Below, piece by piece: positions 5,407 through 5,491 of a stretch of DNA of 5,491 nucleotides. Each line of letters starts with the position of its first letter. The stretch's first letter is position 1. Both the position numbers and the translations under genes were made by a program. The notes under the pieces were generated by a model. That model made no database searches, had not been told where the DNA came from, and worked only from the letters and a program-made list of their open reading frames with translations. Origin of the DNA: DATKZB01 sp035528235 (GTDB taxonomy: Bacteria > Planctomycetota > Phycisphaerae > FEN-1346); assembly GCA_035528235.1 (NCBI GenBank), contig DATKZB010000324.1, positions 1 through 5,491 on the forward strand, in the 5' to 3' direction.

Positions 5407-5491
5407 CCGTGTCCGCGCCACGGGGAAGTGCGGGCTGTCGGTGCGGGCGGTCGTGAAGAGCGTCTCGGCCCGCGCGACGACGTCGGCGTGG
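5395..5491 (-). CDS. C-terminus of a sulfatase-like protein (partial, cut by window edge)
   Basis: Reading right to left from base 5490, 31 codons are visible before a TAG stop at 5397-5395: HADVVARAETLFTTARTDSP, then HFPVARTRLSG. The pattern of a helix with V-x-x-A-E-x-L-F-x-x-A-R-T-x-S-x-H-F-P is what I know from the ends of arylsulfatase A-type proteins, which remove sulfate esters from polysaccharides or smaller compounds and are very abundant in planctomycetes. Nearly all codons end in G or C, which supports a real gene. The catalytic Cys/Ser motif lies outside the window, so activity cannot be judged. The protein is too short here for any other domain statement. Confidence 0.7.
   Translation of the reverse strand, partial: HADVVARAETLFTTARTDSPHFPVARTRLSG

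Overview
The window is GC-rich DNA (roughly two thirds G+C, with strong G/C preference at third codon positions). It most likely comes from a planctomycete or a related PVC-group bacterium. That call is an inference from the gene mix: a DUF2617-type protein with a planctomycete-like ending, a secreted TPR protein with a proline-rich linker, a cytoplasmic GH116/DUF608 glycosidase-like protein and the tail of an arylsulfatase-type protein. No RNA gene, CRISPR array, transposase or phage gene was found.

Layout from left to right. Positions 1-40 may hold the last codons of a plus-strand gene. Positions 41-239 hold no gene but carry a GC-rich hairpin and the first of two hairpin-repeat pairs. A minus-strand KDPG/KHG aldolase gene (eda type, 240-887) follows. 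Positions 888-1096 hold its leader and the second hairpin-repeat pair. Next, read right to left, is a minus-strand two-gene unit: a DUF2617-like protein (2089-2628) followed after 2 bases by a signal-peptide-bearing TPR protein (1097-2086). A 162-base divergent intergenic region (2629-2790) separates this unit from a large plus-strand gene for an 871-residue GH116/DUF608 protein (2791-5406). That gene runs 12 bases into the end of a minus-strand sulfatase-like gene cut off by the right edge of the window.

Functionally, the aldolase, the glycosidase-like protein and the sulfatase tail fit breakdown of sulfated or acidic polysaccharides, common in planctomycetes. However, they are on different transcripts and nothing in the sequence ties them to one pathway. 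The DUF2617/TPR pair is probably a separate unit of unknown role.

The most unusual sequence features are non-coding. Four copies of a perfect hairpin element are arranged as two inward-facing pairs on either side of the aldolase gene, with compensatory arm changes between copies. There is also a 12-base perfect palindrome that encodes the same Leu-Ser-Gly-stop ending for two convergent genes. No clearly new multi-gene system is evident.
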